From the NCBI GenBank assembly GCA_934229395.1, contig CAKQDL010000031.1, positions 1 to 23,059 of the forward strand: a stretch of 23,059 bases of DNA, written 5' to 3'. This document shows positions 7,404 to 14,581 of the stretch, piece by piece. Position 1 is the first letter of the stretch. Each line of letters opens with the position of its first letter. The notes below the pieces were generated by a model. That model was not told the origin of the DNA. It saw only the letters and a list, made by a program, of their open reading frames with translations, and made no database searches. This DNA comes from an uncultured Peptococcaceae bacterium. Its GTDB lineage: Bacteria > Bacillota > Peptococcia > Peptococcales > Peptococcaceae. The position numbers and the translations under genes were made by a program.

Positions 7404-7643
7404 ATGAGTACCGAGGAAAGAAAATATATCAAAAAGTATCCTTTTTACAAAGAATATGTGTGCCCTATTTGTGAGGGCCGCGGTGCTGTAGAATGCTGCA
7501 ACGCAGATGGCAACGATTGCGTGCCAGTGCCTTGCGATTTTTGTGGCGCAAAGGGCACCATCATTGAAAAAAATGTAGGCGGTATGGTTGCTACAGCTGT
7601 TGGCGTTGTGGCACTCGTTGTTCTTGTGATTGTGCTTTTGTAA
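7404..7643 (+). CDS. Small tail-anchored protein with a DnaJ-type CxxCxGxG zinc site
   Basis: This 79-residue protein is not assigned to a named family. Two CxxCxGxG motifs of the type found in the DnaJ zinc-finger domain are visible: CPICEGRG (20-27) and CDFCGAKG (44-51). Paired, they could hold one zinc ion. Extra cysteines lie between them (31, 32, 39). Residues 60-79 form a hydrophobic helix at the extreme C-terminus, so the protein is probably tail-anchored with the zinc site in the cytoplasm. There is no J domain. GGAGG at 7392-7396 sets the start. It is the first gene of a run with a larger relative just 16 bases downstream. A chaperone-like or redox role is possible but unproven. Confidence 0.8.
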   Translation: MSTEERKYIKKYPFYKEYVCPICEGRGAVECCNADGNDCVPVPCDFCGAKGTIIEKNVGGMVATAVGVVALVVLVIVLL

Positions 7644-7659
7644 GGCTTGGAGGCGTATT

Positions 7660-8238
7660 ATGACAAAACCATCACTGTTATCAAAGGTTGCAAGTAAGTG
7701 CGAAACCTGTCAAGGTGCAGGTGTTCTTCCTGGCCGCTTGCCAGATACCGCGCTCCTGCCATGCCCAACGTGCAAGAGTACAGGCGTGTTGGTCACCACC
7801 AAGAAAAACAAACGTGTTGAAGAAAAGCCGTGCGACAATCCAAACTGCAAAAATGGGAAGGTGAGAGTGCTCGAAATGGTCGATGGTCATGATGAGTATG
7901 TAGAAAAAACCTGCCCTGTTTGCGATGGCTACGGCGTTATATATAAGGAAATTGTGGAAACAACCACCGAAACCAAAACCTGCCCTAGCTGCGGCGGTGA
8001 TGGCAAAATCACAGCCCTTGCCATGCGCGAAAGAAAACTCGAAAGCCTATGCCCAGATTGCCATGGCACAGGGGTACGCGTAGAAAAAGAACCAGCAGAC
8101 AAGATGAAATCCTTTGGGATTTTTAGCGTGCTTATGGCGCCTTTGGCCATTGTGTCCTTGGCCTTTAAATTTATGGTTTCAAGCGTAAAAATTGTGGCCC
8201 AAAATTGGCTAGGCAAGAAAAAAGAAAAGAAAAACTAA
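7660..8238 (+). CDS. Membrane-anchored protein with six DnaJ-type CxxC motifs
   Basis: This 192-residue protein is an expanded relative of its upstream neighbour. It has six cysteine pairs: CETCQGAG (14-21), CPTCKSTG (35-42), CDNPNCKNGK (58-67), CPVCDGYG (85-92), CPSCGGDG (108-115) and CPDCHGTG (131-138). Together they could bind three zinc ions, more than the two of a normal DnaJ zinc-finger domain. A hydrophobic stretch (about 152-180) and a lysine-rich end (KKKEKKN) suggest a C-terminal membrane anchor with a cytoplasmic basic tail. The J domain and the peptide-binding domain of DnaJ are absent. The ATG at 7660 is chosen for its GGAGG at 7649-7653; an in-frame ATG at 7630 overlaps the preceding gene. 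The function is unknown. Confidence 0.8.
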   Translation: MTKPSLLSKVASKCETCQGAGVLPGRLPDTALLPCPTCKSTGVLVTTKKNKRVEEKPCDNPNCKNGKVRVLEMVDGHDEYVEKTCPVCDGYGVIYKEIVETTTETKTCPSCGGDGKITALAMRERKLESLCPDCHGTGVRVEKEPADKMKSFGIFSVLMAPLAIVSLAFKFMVSSVKIVAQNWLGKKKEKKN

Positions 8239-8253
8239 AGGAGATTTGTTTCA

Positions 8254-8688
8254 ATGCTATACGATGATTTTAGAAAAGAAAAAATGGTTGCTCTAAAGAA
8301 TAAGGATAAGCTTCGCAACAAGGTCATTACCAACATTCTTTCAGACCTCACCTATATTAAAAAAGAAGTTGGCCACGAACCAACTGAAGAAGACAGCATC
8401 AAGGCTGTATCTAAGCAAGTCAAGCAGCTCAAGGAAACCATGGAGCTTTCTAAGGATCGCCCGGAAGCTCTAGAAGAGCTCAAGGCTGAGCTTGCTATTT
8501 TGGAAGAATATATGCCAAAGCAATTAAACGAAGAAGAAATCAAGGCAGAAGTCTTGAAACTTTTGGAAGAAAATGGCATTGAACTTTCCCAAAAGAACCG
8601 TGGCGCCATTATGAAAACCGTTATGCCAGCCCTTAACGGCAAGGCAGAGGGCAAGCTCATCAACCAAGTGGTTGGTAGCTTGTTTTAA
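8254..8688 (+). CDS. yqeY: GatB/YqeY domain protein
   Basis: This 144-residue protein matches the YqeY family, which resembles the C-terminal tRNA-binding tail of the GatB amidotransferase subunit. The pattern is complete: a helical N-terminus with RNKVITNILSDLTYIKKE, EELKAELAILEEYMPKQL in the middle, and GAIMKTVMPALNGKAEGKLINQVV at the end. The family is widespread and its exact role is unsettled; a link to tRNA or translation is inferred from the GatB similarity. AAAGGAG overlaps the stop codon of the upstream gene, and only two bases separate its own stop from the next start, so it belongs to the same transcript as its neighbours. Confidence 0.92.
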   Translation: MLYDDFRKEKMVALKNKDKLRNKVITNILSDLTYIKKEVGHEPTEEDSIKAVSKQVKQLKETMELSKDRPEALEELKAELAILEEYMPKQLNEEEIKAEVLKLLEENGIELSQKNRGAIMKTVMPALNGKAEGKLINQVVGSLF

Positions 8689-8690
8689 TC

Positions 8691-9047
8691 ATGCGCGCCT
8701 ATGAGTATGGGCGCGAAAGCGAGGCCATGGCAGAAAAGTTTTTGCGCCGAGAGAAGCATCGCATTGTGGCGAGAAATTACCGCGCGCACCATGGTGAAAT
8801 CGATATTATTTCGACAAAGCCAGGAAAAAAACTCATTTTTACAGAGGTGCGCAGCAAGCACTCGACTGCCTATGGTCACCCGATAGAAACCATTGACCAA
8901 AAGAAGCGCGCACACATCCTTCAGGCAGCAGCGCAATTTGTGTATGAAAACAAACGCTACAGCGAGTACGAATGCCATTTCGATGTCATCACCGTTGTTG
9001 GCGAAGGAAAAAATGCCCAGCTTGAATATTTTCCTGATGCTTTCTAG
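8691..9047 (+). CDS. yraN: YraN family (UPF0102) predicted endonuclease
   Basis: This 118-residue protein has the restriction-endonuclease-like fold of the YraN family. Visible family positions are an N-terminal helix (GRESEAMAEKFL), NYRAHHGEIDII with Glu36 and Asp38, FTEVRSK with Glu52, and the late HFDVITV strand. These form a PD-(D/E)xK-like metal site. Members are small nucleases whose physiological role is poorly defined. The ATG follows the yqeY stop by two bases and has no strong ribosome site of its own, suggesting translational coupling. A strong terminator ends the unit. Confidence 0.9.
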   Translation: MRAYEYGRESEAMAEKFLRREKHRIVARNYRAHHGEIDIISTKPGKKLIFTEVRSKHSTAYGHPIETIDQKKRAHILQAAAQFVYENKRYSEYECHFDVITVVGEGKNAQLEYFPDAF

Positions 9048-9066
9048 TGAAAATGAAAAAAGTGAG

Positions 9067-9097
9067 AACGTCTTAGCAATTTGCTAGGACGTTTTTT
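9067..9097 (+). terminator. Intrinsic terminator after yraN
   Basis: A 13-bp stem with one G-T pair (AACGTCTTAGCAA / TTGCTAGGACGTT) is followed by TTTTTT. It closes the zinc-finger/yqeY/yraN unit 20 bases after the last stop. Confidence 0.9.
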
Positions 9098-9148
9098 GTT
9101 TGGAAAATTTAAACATCGAGGATTCTTGCTACAAATAGCGACTTGCTA

Positions 9149-9177
9149 TGGAAATATGCATCCAAACAGGCTATAAT
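9149..9177 (+). promoter_or_regulatory. Candidate upstream promoter of the purine operon
   Basis: A consensus -10 TATAAT (9172-9177) has a partial -35 TGGAAA (9149-9154) 17 bases ahead. If used, the leader before purE would be about 338 nt and would include a small hairpin (GGCGT/ACGCC, 9201-9218). This stretch between the yraN terminator and the riboswitch holds no convincing ORF. Confidence 0.45.
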
Positions 9178-9233
9178 TATAAGGTAAAATATTTTTTTAT
9201 GGCGTGAGCAGCAAAAACGCCAAACTACCTTCT

Positions 9234-9271
9234 CAACGAACGTTGACGGACAATGTGGCTTGTGATAAAGT
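9234..9271 (+). promoter_or_regulatory. Candidate purine-operon promoter with overlapping inverted repeat
   Basis: TTGACG (9243-9248), a 17-base spacer and TAAAGT (9266-9271) preceded by TGA give a plausible promoter. The inverted repeat CAACG-AA-CGTTG (9234-9245) overlaps the -35. It contains CGAAC, the core of the B. subtilis PurR box, but no second box at the usual spacing is obvious. It may be an operator for a purine regulator. That reading is inference. Confidence 0.45.
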
Positions 9272-9344
9272 AGTACTGTATTTTGTGTGTTATCACACCT
9301 TATAAAACTAGATGACCGTCATTGGATGTATGAGAATATGTCAA

Positions 9345-9440
9345 AAATGCGGGAAAGCATACCTAGGGTGGTAGTTGTCCAACCGAGTGGTATGGGCACT
9401 TTGTGCTACACCGAAGGGATAAAAGCCCAGGCGGGTAGGT
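9345..9440 (+). ncRNA. ykkC-class riboswitch, probably PRPP-sensing (subtype 2b)
   Basis: The leader of purE contains the conserved blocks of the ykkC aptamer class in the right order. These are ACCTAGGG (9361-9368), GTCC followed by CGAGTGGT (9377-9392), ACACCG (9408-9413) and GGGATAAAAGCCC (9416-9428). The class includes guanidine-I, ppGpp and PRPP sensors. De novo purine genes directly downstream favour the PRPP subtype, since PRPP is the substrate of PurF; ppGpp is the main alternative. The ligand call rests on context, not on diagnostic nucleotides that I could check. The 3' conserved block is also the 5' arm of the terminator that follows, so ligand binding should block terminator formation and switch the operon on. 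No guanine aptamer is seen beside it. Confidence 0.8.
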
Positions 9441-9490
9441 TTCCTACAGTTTGTGAAGAAACCTACCCGTTTGGGCTTTATTTGTTTTTG
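9422..9490 (+). terminator. Riboswitch expression-platform terminator
   Basis: A 22-bp stem pairs 9422-9443 with 9458-9479. It includes AAAGCCCA/TGGGCTTT and CGGGTAGGTTTC/GAAACCTACCCG, joined by two G-U pairs. The loop is 14 nt and the tail is ATTTGTTTTT. The 5' arm reuses the AAAAGCCC block of the aptamer, making it mutually exclusive with the ligand-bound fold. The purE ribosome site begins about 20 bases later. Confidence 0.9.
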
Positions 9491-9521
9491 TCTAGAGATT
9501 ATAAAAAATGGAGGCAAATGA

Positions 9522-10025
9522 ATGAGTGTAAAAGTTGGCATTATTATGGGCAGCGATTCCGACTTCCCATTGATGAAAAAAGCCGCAGATGTATTGGATG
9601 AATTTGGAATTGGCTATGAAGTAAAGGTATCTAGTGCGCACCGCACCCCAGAAGATACCCTCGAATTTGCACAAACAGCTGCTGAACGTGGCCTAAAGGT
9701 TATTATTGCTGGCGCAGGTGCCGCAGCCCACCTTCCAGGTGTGATTGCTGCAAAAACCACCTTGCCAGTTATTGGCGTGCCAATCAATGCAACAGCACTA
9801 AATGGCCTTGATGCTCTTTATGCTATTGTACAAATGCCATCTGGCGTTCCTGTTGCCTCTGTTGGTATTGACGGTGCAAAAAATGCTGGCCTCTTGGCAG
9901 TGCAAATTCTTGCAACCGGCGATGACGCATTGACCCAAAAGCTTCTTAAATATAAAGAAGACATGAAGGATGCAGTGCTTAAGAAAAACGCAAAGATTCA
10001 AGAAACCTTGGCAAAAGGCGAATAA
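9522..10025 (+). CDS. purE: 5-(carboxyamino)imidazole ribonucleotide mutase PurE
   Basis: PurE makes carboxyaminoimidazole ribotide (CAIR) in the purine pathway. The 167-residue protein shows GSDSD (10-14), SAHRTP with catalytic His40 (38-43), and AGAGAAAHLPG (63-73), where the family commonly has AGAGGAAHLPG. Class I enzymes use N5-CAIR from PurK; class II enzymes use CO2 and AIR directly. No purK lies in this operon, so either purK is elsewhere or PurE works directly with CO2, as is plausible in a CO2-rich anaerobic habitat. GGAGG at 9510-9514 sets the ATG. It is the first gene of the operon, just after the riboswitch terminator. Confidence 0.95.
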   Translation: MSVKVGIIMGSDSDFPLMKKAADVLDEFGIGYEVKVSSAHRTPEDTLEFAQTAAERGLKVIIAGAGAAAHLPGVIAAKTTLPVIGVPINATALNGLDALYAIVQMPSGVPVASVGIDGAKNAGLLAVQILATGDDALTQKLLKYKEDMKDAVLKKNAKIQETLAKGE

Positions 10026-10039
10026 TTTGGAGGTGTGCG

Positions 10040-11335
10040 ATGATTAATCGTTATAGTAGAGAAGCAATGTCCAATATTTGGACCGAAGAAAACAAATTTG
10101 CAGCATGGTTGGAAGTTGAAATTTTGGCAACCGAAGCTTGGTCTAGCCTCGGCGTTGTACCAAAAGAAGACGCAGAAGCCCTTCGTAAAAATGCAAAGTT
10201 TGATGTAGAACGCATCTATGAAATTGAAAAAGACACCAAGCATGACGTAGTAGCCTTCACAAGAACTGTTTCTGAATCCTTGGGCGAAGAAAAGAAGTGG
10301 GTACACTATGGCCTTACTTCTACCGACGTTGTAGATACCGCTTATGGCTACCTCTTAAAGCAAGCCAACGATATTCTTCGTGAAGACCTCAAGCACCTCA
10401 CCGAAGTTATCGGCGAAAAAGCAAAAGAATATAAGTACACCGTAGAAATGGGTAGAACTCACGGCGTACACGCAGAACCAACCACCTTTGGCCTCAAGCT
10501 CCTCAACTGGTATTCCGAAATGAAGCGCAACATCGAACGCTTCGAGCTCGCTTCTAAGGCTGTAGAAGCAGGTAAGATTTCCGGCGCTGTAGGTACCTTT
10601 GCAAACACCCCTCCAGCAGTAGAAGCTTATGTGTGCGAACACCTCGGCACTCGTGCGCAAGAAGTGTCCACCCAAGTGCTTCCACGTGACCTCCATGCAG
10701 AATATCTCGCTGTTTTGGCCCTCATTGCTACCAGCGTAGAGCGTTTTGCAACCGAAATCCGCGGTCTTCAAAAGACCGAACAACGCGAAGTAGAAGAATA
10801 CTTTGCACCAGGCCAAAAGGGCTCCTCTGCAATGCCTCACAAGCGTAACCCAATCGGTTCCGAAAATATGTGCGGCTGCGCACGCGTGCTTCGTGGCTAT
10901 ATGCACACCGCTTACGAAAACGTTGCCCTTTGGCACGAACGTGATATTTCCCACTCCTCTGCAGAACGTATCATCCTTCCAGATGCTACCATCCTCTTGG
11001 ATTATCAGCTCACCCGTTTTGCAAAGATTGTGAAGGAACTCACCGTATTCCCAGAAAACATGAAGCGCAATATGAATGCGACCTTCGGCCTCATTTATTC
11101 CCAACGTGTTATGCTCAAGCTCATCGAAAAGGGCATGAGCCGCGAACAAGCCTATGACCTTGTTCAACCAAAGACTGCACGTGCATGGGACGAACAGCTT
11201 CCATTCCGTCCACTTCTTGAAGCAGACGAAAAAATTACAAGCACCCTAAGCCCAGCAGATTTGGACGATGCTTTTGACTATAGCTATCATCTCCGACACG
11301 TTGATGAAATTTTTGAACGTTGCGGCTTAAACTAA
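10040..11335 (+). CDS. purB: Adenylosuccinate lyase
   Basis: PurB splits fumarate from SAICAR to give AICAR, and from adenylosuccinate to give AMP, so it acts in both IMP and AMP synthesis. The 431-residue length is typical. The fumarase/aspartase superfamily signature GSSAMPHKRNP lies at 261-271, with the flexible-loop serine that acts in catalysis. TSTDVVDT and GRTHGVHAEPTTFG (His141) form the other active-site regions. GGAGGTG precedes the ATG, 14 bases after purE. Its place second in the operon puts a late-pathway enzyme early in the transcript. Confidence 0.97.
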   Translation: MINRYSREAMSNIWTEENKFAAWLEVEILATEAWSSLGVVPKEDAEALRKNAKFDVERIYEIEKDTKHDVVAFTRTVSESLGEEKKWVHYGLTSTDVVDTAYGYLLKQANDILREDLKHLTEVIGEKAKEYKYTVEMGRTHGVHAEPTTFGLKLLNWYSEMKRNIERFELASKAVEAGKISGAVGTFANTPPAVEAYVCEHLGTRAQEVSTQVLPRDLHAEYLAVLALIATSVERFATEIRGLQKTEQREVEEYFAPGQKGSSAMPHKRNPIGSENMCGCARVLRGYMHTAYENVALWHERDISHSSAERIILPDATILLDYQLTRFAKIVKELTVFPENMKRNMNATFGLIYSQRVMLKLIEKGMSREQAYDLVQPKTARAWDEQLPFRPLLEADEKITSTLSPADLDDAFDYSYHLRHVDEIFERCGLN

Positions 11336-11365
11336 TAGGATATTATTAAGGGAGGAACTTATAAA

Positions 11366-12097
11366 ATGGCAGTAGAAGTATTGGAACAATTATACGAAGG
11401 TAAAGCAAAAAGAGTTTACAAAACCAGCGATGACGCACTTTACATGGTGGAATACAAAGACGACGCTACCGCATTTAACGGCGTAAAGCGCGGCACCATT
11501 GAGGGCAAAGGCGTAATCAACAACAAAATGAGCGCCATGCTCTTTAAAGAACTCGAAAAAGAAGGCATCGAAACCCACCTTGTGGAATACATCGACGACA
11601 ACCATATGCTCGTTAAGCGCGTAGAAATCGTTCTTCTCGAAGTCATTACCCGTAACGTTGTAGCTGGCTCCTTAGCAAAGCGCGTTGGTAAGGAAGAAGG
11701 CGTTGTGCTTCCAAAGCCAATCCTCGAATTCTCCTACAAAAACGATGACCTCGGCGATCCAATGATCAACCGCTTCCATGCAACCGCTCTTGGCATTGCA
11801 ACCGACGAAGAAGTGGATGAAATCATCGCTCAAGCCTTCAAGATTAACGAAATCCTCCAAGGCATCTTCGACAAGGCCAACCTTACCTTGGTTGACTTCA
11901 AGCTCGAATTTGGCCGCACTCCAGACGGCAAAATCATCCTCGCAGACGAAATCTCCCCAGACACCTGCCGCTTGTGGGATAAGGACACCCAAGAAAAGCT
12001 CGATAAGGACCGCTTCAGAAGAGACCTCGGCGGCGTAGAAGAAGCTTATATCGAAGTATATAACCGTCTTCAAAACATCGGCCTTTCTGTCAACTAA
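11366..12097 (+). CDS. purC: SAICAR synthetase
   Basis: PurC joins aspartate to CAIR with ATP to form SAICAR. The 243-residue protein has the N-terminal ATP-loop motif LYEGKAKRVY (9-18), VEYKDDATAFNG, the substrate region EVITRNVVAGS, and the C-terminal metal/nucleotide motif ADEISPDTCRLWD (Asp194, Glu195). GGAGGAAC precedes the ATG. A 30-base gap separates it from purB and no promoter or terminator is visible there, so it is part of the pur transcript. Confidence 0.97.
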   Translation: MAVEVLEQLYEGKAKRVYKTSDDALYMVEYKDDATAFNGVKRGTIEGKGVINNKMSAMLFKELEKEGIETHLVEYIDDNHMLVKRVEIVLLEVITRNVVAGSLAKRVGKEEGVVLPKPILEFSYKNDDLGDPMINRFHATALGIATDEEVDEIIAQAFKINEILQGIFDKANLTLVDFKLEFGRTPDGKIILADEISPDTCRLWDKDTQEKLDKDRFRRDLGGVEEAYIEVYNRLQNIGLSVN

Positions 12098-12116
12098 AAG
12101 AATCGGAGGAACATAC

Positions 12117-13511
12117 ATGGCTTGCATTACTGATACTGGCATGCATGAAGAGTGTGGCGTATTTGCCATTAGCTCTTCTAGAATGGATGTTGCCAAATTG
12201 GCTTACCTTGGCCTTTTTGCACTCCAACACCGCGGTCAAGAAGGCTGCGGTTTGGCTGCATGGAACAAGGGCAAAATCAACTTTCACAAAAAGCTTGGTC
12301 TTGTGAACGACGTTTTTAACGAAGAAATTTTAAGCCAACTCACTGGTAGCATCGCCATTGGTCATACCCGCTATGCCACCCAAGGCGAAACCAGCGAACT
12401 CAACACTCAACCGATTGTTGCCAATTATTACCAAGGTCAATTCGCCTTGGCTCACAACGGCAACCTCACCAATACCCAAGCCCTTCGTGAAGAGCTTGCA
12501 AAAACAGGCTCCCTCTTCCAAACCACCACAGATACTGAAGTGCTCTGCAACCTTTTGGCACGCTATGCGGAAAAAAGCTTGGATGTAGCCCTTCAAGAAG
12601 CTATGAAGATTCTCAAGGGCTCCTACGCCCTCGTTGCTATTGCCAATGGCAAGCTTTACGCAGCAAGAGATCCATTTGGCAACCGCCCACTTTGCATTGG
12701 TGAGCTTCAAGACCACAGTGGTTTTGTTGTTGCTAGTGAATCATGTTCCCTTGACACCGTTGGCGCCAACTTTGTGCGCGACGTGGAACCAGGCGAAGTT
12801 ATTATCATTGATGAAGACGGTGTACACACTGCTTCTGTGAACTCAGCAAGCCGTACAGCTCACTGCATTTTTGAATATGTATACTTTGCTCGTCCAGACT
12901 CCACCATTGATGGCGTGAATGTCAACCAATCCCGTCGTCGCATGGGCGCTATTTTGGCTCGTGAAACCGGCGATATTGGCTGCGACATCGTTATTCCAGT
13001 ACCAGACTCTGGTACCACCGCAGCCATTGGCTATGCAGAAGCAAGCGGTAAGCCTTTTACCCAAGGCATTCTCAAAAACCGCTATACCTCACGCACCTTT
13101 ATCCAACCAACCCAAGCTATGCGTGAACGTATGGTCAACCTTAAGCTTAGCCCAATCCGCGAAGAAATCGAAGGCAAGAAGGTGGCCGTTGTCGATGACT
13201 CCATCGTACGTGGTACCACCAGCAAGCGCCTTGTAGCCCTTCTACGTGAACGTGGCGCTGCAGAGGTACATATGCTCATTACCTGCCCACCAGTGCTTTG
13301 GCCTTGCTACTATGGCATTGACACCGCAGAACGCGACAAACTCATTGCAGCTACCCATAGCATTGATGAAATTCGCGACTACATTGGCGCAGACAGCTTG
13401 CACTACATCAGTCTTGATGGCCTTTACGAAGCTGTAGGTGGCGGCGACAAATATTGCGTGGCCTGTCTCAACGGTGAATATTGCTTAGGCTGCCCTGACT
13501 GTGAACGATAG
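12117..13511 (+). CDS. purF: Amidophosphoribosyltransferase PurF
   Basis: PurF converts PRPP and glutamine to phosphoribosylamine, the committed step of purine synthesis. The 464-residue protein is of the B. subtilis iron-sulfur type. A 12-residue propeptide precedes the catalytic Cys13, which would be freed by self-processing. The glutaminase domain (HTRYAT, NG) is followed by the phosphoribosyltransferase domain with the PRPP loop VVDDSIVRGTT. Iron-sulfur ligands are predicted at Cys250, Cys397, Cys447 and Cys450. Unusually, the C-terminus adds Cys456, Cys459 and Cys462 (CLGCPDC). In the B. subtilis enzyme the cluster makes stability oxygen-sensitive. The gene ends inside the ribosome binding region of purM. 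PurF uses PRPP, the proposed ligand of the upstream riboswitch. Confidence 0.97.
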   Translation: MACITDTGMHEECGVFAISSSRMDVAKLAYLGLFALQHRGQEGCGLAAWNKGKINFHKKLGLVNDVFNEEILSQLTGSIAIGHTRYATQGETSELNTQPIVANYYQGQFALAHNGNLTNTQALREELAKTGSLFQTTTDTEVLCNLLARYAEKSLDVALQEAMKILKGSYALVAIANGKLYAARDPFGNRPLCIGELQDHSGFVVASESCSLDTVGANFVRDVEPGEVIIIDEDGVHTASVNSASRTAHCIFEYVYFARPDSTIDGVNVNQSRRRMGAILARETGDIGCDIVIPVPDSGTTAAIGYAEASGKPFTQGILKNRYTSRTFIQPTQAMRERMVNLKLSPIREEIEGKKVAVVDDSIVRGTTSKRLVALLRERGAAEVHMLITCPPVLWPCYYGIDTAERDKLIAATHSIDEIRDYIGADSLHYISLDGLYEAVGGGDKYCVACLNGEYCLGCPDCER

Positions 13512-13521
13512 GAGGATTATT

Positions 13522-14565
13522 GTGGAAAAGAAAACCATTACCTATAAAGATGCTGGCGTAGATATTGATGCTGGCGCAGAATCTGTAGAGCTCATTAAAC
13601 CTTATGTAAAACAAACCCGTCGTCCAGAGGTTCTCGGTGGCCTCGGCGGTTTTGGTGGCCTTTTTGCTTTCAACAAAGACAAGTACGAAAAGCCAATCCT
13701 TGTAAGTGGTACCGACGGTGTTGGCACCAAGCTCAAGCTCGCTTTTGATATGAACAAGCACGATACCATTGGTATTGACGCTGTAGCAATGTGCGTCAAC
13801 GATATTTTGGTAAGTGGTGCAGAACCTCTTTTCTTCCTAGATTATGTAGCCCTTGGTAAGCTCGAACCAGAACAACTTGCACAGGTTGTAAAGGGCATTG
13901 CTGACGGTTGCGTACAATCCAACTGCGCCCTCGTTGGTGGTGAAACTGCAGAAATGCCAGGCTTCTACCAAGTTGGCGAATACGACGTTGCAGGCTTCTG
14001 CGTAGGCGTTGTAGACCAAGACAAAATCATCGACGGCTCCAAGATTAAGGTTGGCGACGTTGTGTTGGGTCTCCCATCCACCGGCCTTCATTCCAATGGC
14101 TTCTCCTTGGCACGCAAGCTCATGCTCGAAGTAGAAGGCCATGCGCTTACCGATGAATTTGAAAACAGTGGCAAGTCCATTGGTGAAGTGATGCTCGAAC
14201 CAACCAAGATTTATGTAAAGAGCGTGCTCGCTCTCTTAGAAGCTTGCCCAGATGCTGTTTTGGGTATGGCACACATCACCGGTGGCGGTCTTTTGGAAAA
14301 CATTCCACGCGTGCTTCCGAAAAACGTGAATGCTACCATCGACAAAACCACCTGGCCACGTCCAGCCATCTTCGATGCCTTTGAAAAAGCCGGCAACCTT
14401 AACGATGCAGAAATCTACAAGACCTTCAACATGGGCATTGGCTATGTGATTGTTGTAGAAGCTGAAAAGGCAGACGAAGTAAAAGCTGCTCTTGATGGCA
14501 TGAACGAAACCTATTACCAAATCGGTGAAATCACCGAAGGCGATGGCCACGTCATCATTAAGTAA
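13522..14565 (+). CDS. purM: Phosphoribosylformylglycinamidine cyclo-ligase (AIR synthetase)
   Basis: PurM closes the imidazole ring, turning FGAM into AIR with ATP. The 347-residue protein shows the family features: GFGGLFAF, the ATP-binding GTDGVGTKLK (63-72), VNDILVSGAEPLFFLDY, VGGETAEMPGF (Gly139-Gly140-Glu141), TGLHSNGFSLAR and HITGGGL. The start is the GTG at 13522, 6 bases after a perfect AGGAGG (13510-13515). An in-frame GTG at 13501 overlaps purF and lacks a ribosome site. The ribosome site overlaps the purF stop codon, suggesting coupled translation. The fold is shared with the central part of PurL in the same operon. Confidence 0.96.
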   Translation: MEKKTITYKDAGVDIDAGAESVELIKPYVKQTRRPEVLGGLGGFGGLFAFNKDKYEKPILVSGTDGVGTKLKLAFDMNKHDTIGIDAVAMCVNDILVSGAEPLFFLDYVALGKLEPEQLAQVVKGIADGCVQSNCALVGGETAEMPGFYQVGEYDVAGFCVGVVDQDKIIDGSKIKVGDVVLGLPSTGLHSNGFSLARKLMLEVEGHALTDEFENSGKSIGEVMLEPTKIYVKSVLALLEACPDAVLGMAHITGGGLLENIPRVLPKNVNATIDKTTWPRPAIFDAFEKAGNLNDAEIYKTFNMGIGYVIVVEAEKADEVKAALDGMNETYYQIGEITEGDGHVIIK

Positions 14566-14581
14566 GAAGGGACGGATTCTC

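Noticed and set aside
9100..9345. Possible guanine (xpt-type) aptamer in tandem with the ykkC-class aptamer
   Set aside because: The conserved GTxTCTAC and CCxxAAAT loop blocks of the purine aptamer are not present.
9287..9601. Open frame of 104 codons through the riboswitch and into purE
   Set aside because: It overlaps the aptamer, the terminator and the purE start in another frame; the RNA elements explain the sequence.
10355..11167. Long open frame (270 codons) on the minus strand inside purB
   Set aside because: It lies fully antisense to a clearly real purB, has no ribosome site and no protein-like motifs, and is explained by the biased codons of purB.
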